DNA of 64,000 nucleotides. It comes from VAXT01 sp963728535 (lineage in GTDB: Bacteria; Actinomycetota; Thermoleophilia; Gaiellales; Gaiellaceae). How positions within the stretch are numbered: the stretch's first letter is position 1; each line of letters begins with the position of its first letter. Under the pieces are notes generated by a model. It was not told the DNA's origin. It made no database searches and saw only the letters and a list, made by a program, of their open reading frames with translations. The stretch spans positions 1,550,001-1,614,000 of the forward strand of contig CAVSKK010000001.1 of NCBI GenBank assembly GCA_963728535.1, written 5' to 3'. Shown here piece by piece: positions 42,252 to 50,193 of this stretch. Both the position numbers and the translations under genes were made by a program.

Positions 42252-42536
42252 TCAAACGAGCAAGAACACGAAAACCACAGCAGCGACCCCGACCGGGAAT
42301 CCCGCCAGCTCGCGGCTGTACGGCGCGTGCAGGGCCAGCCAGAAGGTCGCGAACACAGCCGCCGGGAAGAAATAGAGGCCGACGCTGAGGCCGGTCAGGA
42401 CGCTGAGGCCGGCCAGAGCACCGGCCAGCGCCCATGCGGCGAACCACAGCCACCCCCTCTGCCCAAGGCCGCGTTGACGGCTCTTCACGACCAGGACGAC
42501 TGCACCGGCAAGCGCGAGCGGCCAGAGAACGATCAT
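42252..42536 (-). CDS. Small membrane protein of unknown function
   Basis: 94 residues with three hydrophobic helices: IVLWPLALAGAVVLVVKS, WLWFAAWALAGALAGLSVLTGLSVGLYFFPAAVFATFWLALHAPYS, and GFPVGVAAVVFVFLLV. No family recognised. ATG 42536 overlaps the stop of the upstream DUF2834-like gene (ATGA), so the two small membrane proteins are made together. It ends about 30 bp before the lexA SOS box. Confidence 0.65.
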   Translation of the reverse strand: MIVLWPLALAGAVVLVVKSRQRGLGQRGWLWFAAWALAGALAGLSVLTGLSVGLYFFPAAVFATFWLALHAPYSRELAGFPVGVAAVVFVFLLV

Positions 42537-42823
42537 GTCCGAGAGAGGCGTTCGCGCCGGAGCAGAAGCAGCGGAAGGCCCAGCGAGGGCCCGATCGCGA
42601 GCGTGGCGACGACAACCGACCAGGCCCTGTCCCGGAACGCGAGCGCGATCACGACGAGCCCGCAGACGATGACGTCCGCCCAGGCGAAGAGCGAGATGTC
42701 GCTTCCGGTTAGCTGGTCGAAGAACGCGTGGACGTCCAGCCCCTCGTCCGCGACGAACGACGCGAGGAACCAGAGAGGAACAACGGCTCCCACAACACAG
42801 AACGCCAGGTACACCCGAGCCAC
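42533..42823 (-). CDS. DUF2834-like small membrane protein
   Basis: About 96 residues. RVYLAFCVVGAVVPLWFLASFVADEGLDVHAFFDQLTGSDISLFAWADVIVCGLVVIALAFRD matches the DUF2834 pattern: helix 1, a short loop ending in FF/FxxxL, then helix 2 starting at an AWAD segment. A third helix, WSVVVATLAIGPSLGLPLLLL, follows. The start is set to GTG 42823; the open frame extends upstream across the tRNA gene, so no longer form is likely. Function unknown. Couples to the next small membrane protein by ATGA. Confidence 0.65.
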   Translation of the reverse strand: MARVYLAFCVVGAVVPLWFLASFVADEGLDVHAFFDQLTGSDISLFAWADVIVCGLVVIALAFRDRAWSVVVATLAIGPSLGLPLLLLRRERLSRT

Positions 42824-42874
42824 AAGGCGATCGTAAACCGCGCGGGCACGGGCTCGGCCCCGTGCCCGGCGACA

Positions 42875-42960
<86 letters not shown>

Positions 42961-42997
42961 GCGCGACGGCCAGTGTAGCCAGGGTTAGGGTAGAGAG

Positions 42998-44431
42998 GTG
43001 AAGGCGCTGGCCGAGGCGGCGGTCGATGCAGCGTTGGGGGCCGGGGCCTCCTATGCCGACGCGCGCGCGGTCCGGCTCCGGCGCCAGCACGTGGTCACGA
43101 AGAACCTCCAGGTCGACGACCTGAGCGACTCCGAGAGCGAGGGCATCGGCGTCCGCGTCCTCGTCGACGGCGCCTGGGGCTTCGCCGGCGAGGGCCGACT
43201 CGACGAAACCGGTGCACGCGAAGCCGCACTGAGGGCAGCCTCGTTCGCCAAGGCGGCGCCTGGCCGTCACGAGACCTCGCTCGTCCCGCTCGACTCCGTG
43301 AGCGGCGACTACCGAACGCCGCTCGAGCGCGACCCCTTTGACGTGCCGCTGTCCGAGAAGGTCGACCTCTGCCTGCGCGCAGAGGAAGGGCTGCGCCTGC
43401 CGGAGGTCAAGGTGACCCTGGCGATGGTCCGCGCCCAGCGCGAACACAAGGTGCTCGTCTCCTCCGACGGAGTTGCGATCGAACAGGAGCTCGTCGAGTG
43501 CGGCGGCGGCATCGACGCCTATGCAACCTCCGAGGGCGTCTCGCAGATCCGGAGCTACCCGAGCCAGCATGGCGGGGTCAGCGGCCAGGGCGGCTGGGAA
43601 TTCGTCGAGGGATTGTCCCTCGCGGGAGAGGCGCCACGGGTCGCCGAGCAGGTCGTCGCGCTCCTCGGTGCCGCCGAATGTCCGGCCGGCCGGACGACGA
43701 TCGTCCTCTCGCCCGAGCAGGCGATCATGCAGGTGCACGAATCCGTCGGCCACCCGACCGAGCTGGACCGCGTCTACGGCACGGAGGCTGCGTACGCGGG
43801 GACGAGCTTCCTCACGCCCGACGACCTGGGCACGCTCCGCTACGGCTCGCCGAAGATGAACATCGTCTCCGACGCGACCACGCCGCTGGGCCTCGGCACC
43901 TTCGCCTTCGACGACGAAGGGGTGCCGGCACAACGGGAGCCGATCGTCGAGGAGGGAGTCCTCCGCGGGTTCCTGACCTCGCGCGAGACGGCCGCGCGGA
44001 TCGGAGCCGGTAGCGGAGGCTCGATGCGGGCCGACGGCTGGAGCCGCATGCCGCTCGTGCGGATGACGAACCTCCATCTCGAGCCAGGCGAGGGCTCGTT
44101 CGAGGAGCTCCTCGCCGACGTCGACGACGGCCTCTACCTCGAGACGAACAAGAGCTGGTCGATCGACGACAAGCGACTGAACTTCCAGTTCGGGACACAG
44201 ATCGCCTGGGAGATCAAGAAGGGCAAGCTCGGGCGGATGCTGCGGGACGCGACGTACACCGGCGTGACGCCCGTCTTCTGGGGCAAGCTCGACGCGGTTG
44301 CGGGGCCGGACGAGTGGCAGCTCTTCGGTCTCACCAACTGCGGCAAGGGCCAGCCGGGCCAGGAAGCCCACGTCTCGCACGGCGCCGCGCCGGCGCGCTT
44401 CCGCGACGTCGAGGTCGGGGTCTCGGGTTGA
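42998..44431 (+). CDS. tldD: TldD-type metalloprotease subunit
   Basis: 477 residues. The catalytic subunit of the TldD/TldE protease, which degrades unfolded peptides and matures some RiPPs. The zinc motif is MQVHESVGHPTELDRV (HExxxH), with supporting motifs GTSFLTPDDLGTLRYGSPKMNIVSDATTPLGLGTFAFDDEGVPAQ and SMRADGWSRMPLVRMTNLHLEPG. The C-terminus includes GLTNCGKGQPGQEAHVSHGAAPARF. GTG 42998 follows AGAGAGG. The stop overlaps the TldE start by 4 bp (TTGA), as expected for two subunits of one complex. Confidence 0.93.
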   Translation: MKALAEAAVDAALGAGASYADARAVRLRRQHVVTKNLQVDDLSDSESEGIGVRVLVDGAWGFAGEGRLDETGAREAALRAASFAKAAPGRHETSLVPLDSVSGDYRTPLERDPFDVPLSEKVDLCLRAEEGLRLPEVKVTLAMVRAQREHKVLVSSDGVAIEQELVECGGGIDAYATSEGVSQIRSYPSQHGGVSGQGGWEFVEGLSLAGEAPRVAEQVVALLGAAECPAGRTTIVLSPEQAIMQVHESVGHPTELDRVYGTEAAYAGTSFLTPDDLGTLRYGSPKMNIVSDATTPLGLGTFAFDDEGVPAQREPIVEEGVLRGFLTSRETAARIGAGSGGSMRADGWSRMPLVRMTNLHLEPGEGSFEELLADVDDGLYLETNKSWSIDDKRLNFQFGTQIAWEIKKGKLGRMLRDATYTGVTPVFWGKLDAVAGPDEWQLFGLTNCGKGQPGQEAHVSHGAAPARFRDVEVGVSG

Positions 44432-45786
44432 GTCGTGCGCTGGATCTGGCGGAGGCCGCGCTCTCTGCGGCGGGGGGCGACGAAGCCGAGGCGCTCGTCC
44501 ATGCGGAGCGCTCGGGAGTCGCTCGGTTTGCGGGCTCCGTCGTCCACCAGCCTACGCTGATCGACAACGCGGTCATCCGCCTCCGCGTCGTTCGTGACGG
44601 GCGCGTCGGCTGGGCCGCGACGAACCGGACCGACGGCCTGGCCGACCTCGCGCAACGAGCCCGGGAGGCCGCCGACCAGGTGCAGCCCGATCCGGACTTC
44701 CCGGGGCTCGCTCCGCCCAGCGAGTATCCGGCGCTCGTCAGCTTCGACGAGGAGACGGCCGCGCTCGGCCCAGAGGACCAGGCGCGGCTCGCCGGAGTCG
44801 CGATCGAGGCGGCCCGAGACTTCGAGCTCTACGGGTACTTCACGAGCGGGGTGACCGAGATCGCTCTCGCGTCGTCCACCGGGCTCGTCGCAGATCAGGC
44901 GCTCACCGACGCGAACGCCCTGTGTTTGGCGGCCGTCGACGGCGCTTCCGGCTGGGCGGAGCAGACCCACTGGCGGGTGGCGGACGTCGATCCCGCCGCG
45001 GCTGCGGAGGAGGCCTCCGCGAAAGGCGCACGGACTCGCGGCGCCGTCGAGATCGAGCCGGGGCACTACGCCGCCGTGCTCGAGCCGTACGCCGTCGCCG
45101 AGCTGCTGCGCTGGTTCTCGTACGACTCGCTCGGCGCCCAGGGCTTCCTCGAAGAGCGCAGCTACTTTTGCGGCCGGATCGGAGAGCGGGTCTTCGACGA
45201 GCAGGTCTCGATCGCCGACGACGCGCTCGACGAGACCAACATGCCCAAAGCGTTCGACTTCGAGGGCACGCCGAAGCAACGGGTCGAGCTCGTCGAGAAC
45301 GGGGTCGCCCGCGACGTCGTCTGGGACCGCGGGACGGCGGCCAAGGCGGGCGCTGGACGGGTCTCGACCGGCCATGCTCCGCCGGACGCGTGGCGTTTCT
45401 ACGGGCCGTTGCCGACGGCCTTCTCGATGGCCGGCGGCGATGCAGCCTCGCTCGACGAGCTCGCCGAGCGCGTCGGCGACGGCATCTACGTCACCCGCCT
45501 CCACTACCTCAGCATCGTCGACCCTCGGGGCGGTGTGCTCACTGGAATGACCCGTGACGGGACGTTCCGGATCCGGGACGGCAAGGTCGCGGAGCCGCTC
45601 GTGAACCTCCGCTTCACCGTGCCGATCGCCGAGGTCCTCGGAGACGTGCTCGGCCTCACGAACGAGCCGCTGCTCATGAACATGAACGAGCTCTACGACG
45701 AGCGCTTCCCGCATGCGGCTCTCGTGCCGGCGCTCGCGACCGCCCGTTTTCACATCAGCGGAGCCGGTTCCGGGCCCGGCCTGTAG
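44428..45786 (+). CDS. tldE: TldE/PmbA-type protease subunit
   Basis: 452 residues. The non-catalytic partner of TldD: same fold, no HExxxH. Family motifs: ALVHAERSGVARFAGSVVHQPTLIDNAVIRLRVVRDGRVGWAATNRTDGLADLAQRA, FTSGVTEIALASSTGL, and IYVTRLHYLSIVDPRGGVLTGMTRDGTFRIRDGKVAEPLVNLRF. TTG 44428 (LSRALDLAEAAL) overlaps the tldD stop as TTGA. The frame is open further upstream, but that part is inside tldD. It ends 3 bp before the convergent secG. Confidence 0.93.
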   Translation: MSRALDLAEAALSAAGGDEAEALVHAERSGVARFAGSVVHQPTLIDNAVIRLRVVRDGRVGWAATNRTDGLADLAQRAREAADQVQPDPDFPGLAPPSEYPALVSFDEETAALGPEDQARLAGVAIEAARDFELYGYFTSGVTEIALASSTGLVADQALTDANALCLAAVDGASGWAEQTHWRVADVDPAAAAEEASAKGARTRGAVEIEPGHYAAVLEPYAVAELLRWFSYDSLGAQGFLEERSYFCGRIGERVFDEQVSIADDALDETNMPKAFDFEGTPKQRVELVENGVARDVVWDRGTAAKAGAGRVSTGHAPPDAWRFYGPLPTAFSMAGGDAASLDELAERVGDGIYVTRLHYLSIVDPRGGVLTGMTRDGTFRIRDGKVAEPLVNLRFTVPIAEVLGDVLGLTNEPLLMNMNELYDERFPHAALVPALATARFHISGAGSGPGL

Positions 45787-45789
45787 TAG

Positions 45790-46044
45790 CTACGCGAGCA
45801 GCTGGTAGAGGACGACGGAGTTGACGAAGAAGATCGTGCCGACGACGACCGTCAGGCGCGTCAGGTTCCGCTCGACGATGTGAGTCCCGCCCTGGGACTG
45901 AGGGACGTAGCCCATCCCGGCCATGCCGGCATCGCGGCCGGAGTGCATGAGCACGAGCCCGATCAGCGCCAGCGCCGTCATGAAGTGGAAGAAGACGAAC
46001 GCGGGCCGACCGACATCACTGGCGAACGCGAGCAGCGGAAGCAC
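45790..46044 (-). CDS. secG: Preprotein translocase subunit SecG
   Basis: 84 residues. Two membrane helices, FFHFMTALALIGLVLMHSG and LTRLTVVVGTIFFVNSVVLYQLLA, joined by the glycine-rich loop GRDAGMAGMGYVPQSQGGTHIVERNL. This matches the SecG pattern LIxLVLLxxG, GG, ERNLxRxTxVxxxxF. It associates with SecYE and assists protein export. A GTG start near 46044 is likely. It sits alone between tldE and a receiver-protein gene. Confidence 0.9.
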   Translation of the reverse strand: MLPLLAFASDVGRPAFVFFHFMTALALIGLVLMHSGRDAGMAGMGYVPQSQGGTHIVERNLTRLTVVVGTIFFVNSVVLYQLLA

Positions 46045-46067
46045 GTGAACAGGGTAGCGCAGAAGGG

Positions 46068-46463
46068 CTAGCGCGACCCCAGGTCGATGATCGCGTCCAG
46101 GAGCTGCGTCCCGAGCCTGTCCTTCGTGAGGAATGCGGCGACCCCGGCCTGGCGGGAGCGGTCGATGTCCGCGGAGATGCTCGAGCCGGTGAGCACGAGG
46201 ATGCGCGCAGCCGGCACGTGTTCTCGAATCTTCCGCGCCGCCTCGATCCCGTCGAGCGTCGGCATCGAGATGTCCATCAGGATGACGTCCGGCTCGAGCG
46301 AGCGGGCGAGCTTGACAGCCTCCTCCCCGTCGGCGGCCGTTCCGACGACCTCGACGCGGTCGTCCTCTGCGAGCAGCGCTTCGATCGTCTCGACGAAGAG
46401 CGGTTCGTCATCGGCGATGAGCACGCGGACGCGCTGTGGTCGGGGGTCAGGTACCGGTTCCAC
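46068..46463 (-). CDS. Stand-alone response regulator receiver protein (CheY-like)
   Basis: 131 residues, one receiver domain: VRVLIADDEPLFVETIEALL, phosphoacceptor Asp64 in VILMDISMPTLDG, Thr in ILVLTGSSIS, and Lys in AAFLTKDRL. No output domain. There is no histidine kinase beside it, so it depends on a kinase elsewhere and acts through protein contact. The GTG start at 46463 gives a short N-terminal extension (MEPVPDPRPQRV) before the domain. Confidence 0.9.
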   Translation of the reverse strand: MEPVPDPRPQRVRVLIADDEPLFVETIEALLAEDDRVEVVGTAADGEEAVKLARSLEPDVILMDISMPTLDGIEAARKIREHVPAARILVLTGSSISADIDRSRQAGVAAFLTKDRLGTQLLDAIIDLGSR

Positions 46464-46507
46464 TGATTGAGCCTCTACCCAAAGATGTCAAAGCTACGCT
46501 TCCTCTT

Positions 46508-46738
46508 GTGAATAGCCCCGACGCTCGCGAACAGATTCAGAAGCTTCTCGTCACCGGGGACAACCGCTTGAAACAGGGCGTCTCGCCGCAGAAGGTCCGT
46601 GAGAGCTACGAGCAGGCGCTCGTCGTCGCGCGCGAGGCTGGGCTCGAGGAAAGCGTGCGCCCGCTCGTCGAGGTCAGGCTCGCCGATCTCGAGCGGCTCT
46701 CGCCAGGATCGACTCGATCTTCTCCGCCTGACGCCTGA
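46508..46738 (+). CDS. Small helical (TPR-like) protein of unknown function
   Basis: 76 residues. Contains NSPDAREQIQKLLVTGDNRLKQGVSPQKVRESYEQALVVAREAGLEESVRPLVEVRLADLERL, an alpha-helical pair with the WxxLG...A..Y..AL..A spacing of one TPR-like repeat (KVRESYEQALVVAREAGL). GTG 46508 is chosen; an earlier in-frame start lies inside the divergent receiver gene. Its 3' end overlaps the glycosyltransferase gene on the other strand by 65 bp, which is unusual, so the last 20 residues may not be under normal protein constraint. Confidence 0.55.
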   Translation: MNSPDAREQIQKLLVTGDNRLKQGVSPQKVRESYEQALVVAREAGLEESVRPLVEVRLADLERLSPGSTRSSPPDA

Positions 46739-47678
46739 CGTCGTGCTCGGCCGCGGCAGCCTGGGCCGCCGGGTTCGGTCTCGGGAGCGTCGCCGCGCGA
46801 CGCATCGCATCCGCGAGGGCGGCCGTGTCGAGAGGGTCGACGAGGACGCCGGCATCGGGCGGCACGAACTCGGGCGGCCCGCCGACTAGCGTCCCGACCA
46901 CCGAGCGTCCGGCGGCCATCGCCTCCAGGAGCGCCTGGCCGAACGGCTCGACGGTGGACGGCTGGCAAAGGACGGTCGCCTCGGCGAGGTAGCGCGGGAC
47001 TTCGTCGTGCGGGACGCGCCCCGTGACCTCGACGTTCGGGCGTCCTTCCAGCTTCGAGCGCAGCGGCCCGTCGCCTACGAAGACGAGGCGGCCGGAGTCC
47101 AGGGTCGCGAACGCGTCCGCGAGCCGGACGACGTTCTTGCGCGCGATCAGGCTGCCGACGCAGACGAACACCGGTCCATTCGCAGCACCCTGACCAGGGT
47201 CTGACTCCTTAAAGAGGTCGAGGTCGACGCCGCAGTCGACGACTTCGGTCTTGCCGCGCGCCTCCACGATCTTCGTCTCGAGCTCCCGGCGGAGATAGTC
47301 GGAGACGGCGATCAGAGTCGACGCGCGCCGAGCGACGACACGGGTGGCCGCCGCGATCCCTGGGTAGGCGCCGATGTTGCGGACGTCGCGTCCGTGAGCC
47401 GTGACGACGAGCGGAGACCGGGTGAAAAGCGCCGCGGAGAGACCCGTCGGGACGAGGAAATGTGCGTAGACGACGTCCGGCCGGAATCGCCGCGCTGCCC
47501 GGGCGGTCTGGCGGGCGAGACGCAGATGCCGGCGCTTCCCGCCCCCGCGCCCGCGCAGGACGGCCCGCTCGATCTCGTGCCCGCGTTCGGCGAGCGCACT
47601 CTCGATGCCCTGGACGAAGGCACCGAGGTCCGGGTCGTCCGGCCCGGGGTACATCTGGGAGACGAGCAGGATCTTCAT
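46674..47678 (-). CDS. Family 4 glycosyltransferase (GT-B fold)
   Basis: 334 residues. N-terminal domain: KILLVSQMYPGPDDPDLGAFVQGIESALAERGHEI, PDVVYAHFLVPTGLSAALF, and TAHGRDVRNI. C-terminal donor domain: VFVCVGSLIARKNVVRLADAF, FVGDGPLRSKLEGR, VTGRVPHDEVPRYLAEATVLCQPS, and the retaining-GT EX7E motif EPFGQALLEAMAAG. Transfers a sugar from a nucleotide donor to an unknown acceptor, probably in cell-surface or glycolipid synthesis. It follows the methylmalonyl-CoA mutase gene by 12 bp on the same strand, with no evident functional link. Confidence 0.9.
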   Translation of the reverse strand: MKILLVSQMYPGPDDPDLGAFVQGIESALAERGHEIERAVLRGRGGGKRRHLRLARQTARAARRFRPDVVYAHFLVPTGLSAALFTRSPLVVTAHGRDVRNIGAYPGIAAATRVVARRASTLIAVSDYLRRELETKIVEARGKTEVVDCGVDLDLFKESDPGQGAANGPVFVCVGSLIARKNVVRLADAFATLDSGRLVFVGDGPLRSKLEGRPNVEVTGRVPHDEVPRYLAEATVLCQPSTVEPFGQALLEAMAAGRSVVGTLVGGPPEFVPPDAGVLVDPLDTAALADAMRRAATLPRPNPAAQAAAAEHDVRRQAEKIESILARAARDRRA

Positions 47679-47690
47679 CGGCGGAGCGGG

Positions 47691-49271
47691 CTACGCGCGC
47701 TGGGCGTCGTACGTGCCGAACGCGTCGCGGAGCTCGTTGCAGATCTCGCCGATCGTGCAACGGGCCCGCAACGCGTCGCGCATGGGCGGCAGCAGGTTCA
47801 CGTCGGTCTCGGCGACGCGGCGCACCTCGGCAAGGGCTTTCGCAGCCTCGTCGGCGTTCCGCTCGGCGCGCACCTTCGCCGTGCGCTCGAGTTGCCGCCG
47901 CTCAGCATCCGGGTCGAGCTTGTGGAGCTCGATCGGCTCCGCCTCCTCCTCGCGGAAGCGGTTGACGCCGACGATCACCTTCTCCCCCGCCTCGACTTCG
48001 GCCGTGTGCTTGTACGCGGCGTCCTCGATCTCCCGCTGGACGAAGCCCTGCTCGATCGCAGCGACCGCGCCGCCGACCTCGTCCACGCGCTCGATCAGCT
48101 CGCGGGCGGCCGCCTCGAGCTCGTCGGTCATCGCCTCGATGAAATAGGCGCCGCCGAAGGGATCGGCCGTGTCCGTCCCGCCGGCCTCGTGCGCGAGCAG
48201 CTGCTGAGTGCGGAGAGCGATCTTCGCCGAATGCTCGGTCGGGAGCGCAAGCGCCTCGTCGAAGGCGTTCGTGTGGATCGACTGCGCGCCGCCGGCAACC
48301 GCCGAGAGCGCCTGGATCGCGACCCGCACGATGTTGTTCTCCGGCTGCTGCGCAGTGAGTGTCGAGCCTCCCGTCTGGGCGTGGAAGCGCAGCGCCTGGG
48401 CCTTCGGGTTCGTCGCACCGAAGCGCTCTCGCATGATCTCCGCCCACAACCGCCGCGCCGCGCGGAACTTCGCCACCTCCTGGAAGAAGTGGTTGTGCGC
48501 GTTGAAGAAAAAGGAGAGCCGCTCGCCGAAGTCGTTCGGCGAGAGGCCGGCGTCGACCGCCGCCTGCGCGTAGGCGATCCCGTTCGCGAGCGTGAACGCG
48601 AGCTCCTGGACCGCGGTCGATCCCGCCTCGCGGATGTGGTAGCCGGAGATCGAGATCGTGTTCCAGCGCGGCAGCTTTTCGTTGGCATAGGCGAACAGAT
48701 CGGTCGTCAACCGCATCGAGGGCCGAGGCGGGAAGATGTAGTTCCCCCGGGCGCAGTACTCCTTGAGGATGTCGTTCTGGACGGTGCCCCGCAGCTTGTC
48801 GCCGGAGACGCCCTGCCCTTCGGCCACGAGCTCGTACAGGAGGAGCAGCAGCGCGGCGGGCGCGTTGATCGTCATCGAGGTCGAGACCTCGCCGAGCGGG
48901 ATCCCGTCGAAGAGCAGCTCGACGTCCGCGAGTGAGTCGATGGCGACGCCCGTCCGCCCCACCTCGCCCTCGGCGCGCGGGTCGTCGGAGTCGTAGCCGA
49001 GCTGTGTGGGCAGGTCGAACGCTACGGAGAGGCCGGTCTGCCCGCGCTCGAGCAGATAGCGAAAGCGAGCATTTGTGTCCTCGGCCGAAGCGAAGCCTGC
49101 GTACTGGCGAATCGTCCACGGCCGCCCGCGGTACATGTCCTTGTGGGGCCCGCGCGTGAACGGGAACTCGCCCGGGAGCTCGAGCTCCAGGTCTGCTACG
49201 TCCTCGTCCGTGTAGACCGGCTTGATCTCGATTCCGGAGTCGGTCTCGCGGCGATCCTCGGTGGTCGCCAT
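47691..49271 (-). CDS. Methylmalonyl-CoA mutase, large (catalytic) subunit without B12-binding domain
   Basis: 526 residues. A TIM-barrel acyl-CoA mutase domain: FPFTRGPHKDMYRGRPWTIRQYAGFASAEDTNARFRYLLERGQTGLSVAFDLPTQLGYDSDDPRAEGEVGRTGVAIDSL, TSMTINAPAALLLLLY, ISISGYHIREAGSTAVQELAFTLANGIAY, and RFHAQTGGSTLTAQQPENNIVRVAIQALSAVAGGAQSIHTNAFDEALALPTE. It stops at about 526 residues and lacks the C-terminal DxHxxG cobalamin domain, so it is the alpha subunit of a split mutase that needs a separate small B12 subunit, not encoded here. It interconverts methylmalonyl-CoA and succinyl-CoA (or a related acyl-CoA). No cobalamin riboswitch is seen. Confidence 0.92.
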   Translation of the reverse strand: MATTEDRRETDSGIEIKPVYTDEDVADLELELPGEFPFTRGPHKDMYRGRPWTIRQYAGFASAEDTNARFRYLLERGQTGLSVAFDLPTQLGYDSDDPRAEGEVGRTGVAIDSLADVELLFDGIPLGEVSTSMTINAPAALLLLLYELVAEGQGVSGDKLRGTVQNDILKEYCARGNYIFPPRPSMRLTTDLFAYANEKLPRWNTISISGYHIREAGSTAVQELAFTLANGIAYAQAAVDAGLSPNDFGERLSFFFNAHNHFFQEVAKFRAARRLWAEIMRERFGATNPKAQALRFHAQTGGSTLTAQQPENNIVRVAIQALSAVAGGAQSIHTNAFDEALALPTEHSAKIALRTQQLLAHEAGGTDTADPFGGAYFIEAMTDELEAAARELIERVDEVGGAVAAIEQGFVQREIEDAAYKHTAEVEAGEKVIVGVNRFREEEAEPIELHKLDPDAERRQLERTAKVRAERNADEAAKALAEVRRVAETDVNLLPPMRDALRARCTIGEICNELRDAFGTYDAQRA

Positions 49272-49293
49272 GACTTCAATCTACGTGACTCAA

Positions 49294-49323
49294 GCGAGAG
49301 CCCGCCTTGCGGCGGGCTCTCGC
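49294..49323 (-). terminator. Hairpin terminator for the secreted-protein gene at 49349
   Basis: GCGAGAGCCCGCC, loop TTGC, GGCGGGCTCTCGC is a perfect 13-bp stem located 26 bp past the minus-strand stop at 49349 and 22 bp upstream of the mutase gene start. It insulates the mutase gene from the secreted-protein genes. Confidence 0.75.
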
Positions 49324-49348
49324 TACTGCTCGTGGCAATCGGTTCGGA

Positions 49349-50056
49349 TCAGCCGCTGACCGCGTAGCCGAAGACGCGGCAGGCCACTCCGAGCCCCGCG
49401 AAATCGTCGTTGCGGTAGCCGTAGTGCGCAGTGACTCCCGTCCCGTTGAGCCGAATGTAGTGGGACGCGCCGGAGCCGACGTTGTCGACGTTGACCTGGA
49501 GATTGGCAGCGGCTCCCAGGTTCTGGGCCCCGCCACCGAAGGCCCCCGTGGCTGTTCCTTGTCCTTCGTACCGGAACTGAGCCGCCGCTCCGGAGTTGTT
49601 ATTGGCGCGCAGCGTCAAGACACCTGCCGGGCATGTCAGCGTGAGGGTCAGCCCATTGAGGTTGAGCACGGTTTGCGCCGCAGCGCCGGTCGTGACCGCG
49701 GTAAAGAACCGCCTGACGGTGGCGCCACCGACAGTGGTCGCGTTGCCGGCACTCGTGGCGGTCGTGGCAGTCGTGGCCAGGGCCGCGGTGTCGGCGGCAA
49801 CGGCCGCCGGAACCTTGCCGAGGCTCGACTCGTTCACATCTGCTCCAGTGATCGCGTTGCTCTTGACCTTTGCGCCCGTGACCGCGTTGGCCTTGATCTT
49901 GGGGCTCGTGACCGCGTTCTTCTTCAGCTGCTTTGCTCCGACGCTGTTCTTGGGCAGCTTGACCGCGGCGTAGCTCGTCCCACCGAGAGCGAGCCCGAGT
50001 GCGAGACAAGCCACGACCATGGCCGGCGAGGGCCGGAGCCGAATGAGGTGTTTCAT
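49349..50056 (-). CDS. Secreted protein with LGGTSYA leader and short tandem repeats
   Basis: 235 residues. Signal peptide MKHLIRLRPSPAMVVACLALGLALGGTSYA, cleaved after Ala. Then repeats of the form NSVGAKQLKKNAVTSPKIKANAVTGAKVKSNAITGADV (roughly every 10 residues, pentapeptide-like N-A-[VI]-T). A Thr/Ala-rich linker (AALATTATTATSAGNATTVGG) leads to a beta-rich domain with two cysteines (LTLTCPAGVL and LGVACRVFGYAVSG). This family is frequent in Thermoleophilia; its function is unknown, probably surface-exposed. ATG 50056 follows AGGAGGATC. Paralogue of the next gene upstream. Confidence 0.8.
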   Translation of the reverse strand: MKHLIRLRPSPAMVVACLALGLALGGTSYAAVKLPKNSVGAKQLKKNAVTSPKIKANAVTGAKVKSNAITGADVNESSLGKVPAAVAADTAALATTATTATSAGNATTVGGATVRRFFTAVTTGAAAQTVLNLNGLTLTLTCPAGVLTLRANNNSGAAAQFRYEGQGTATGAFGGGAQNLGAAANLQVNVDNVGSGASHYIRLNGTGVTAHYGYRNDDFAGLGVACRVFGYAVSG

Positions 50057-50138
50057 GATCCTCCTAAGGGTTGGCGTACGTGCTGACGACGGCTGTAACT
50101 ATCGCAACAGAGTTGGATTACGTCCAACCGAGGCTCAG

Positions 50139-50183
50139 AAAAAGGTCAGGCCTTGCGCGGGTGTTGCAACGCAAGACCTGACC
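50139..50183 (-). terminator. Rho-independent terminator for the secreted-protein gene at 50194
   Basis: On the minus strand a 13-bp stem (GGTCAGG paired with CCTGACC, then CTTGCG with CGCAAG, one mismatch between) is followed at once by TTTTTC. It begins 11 bp after the stop at 50194. A textbook intrinsic terminator that separates the two secreted-protein genes. Confidence 0.85.
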
Positions 50184-50193
50184 CCGGGTGCTC

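Noticed and set aside
49272..49348. Possible cobalamin riboswitch upstream of the methylmalonyl-CoA mutase gene
   Set aside because: The space holds only the 13-bp terminator hairpin of the neighbouring gene; no B12-box-like sequence is seen.
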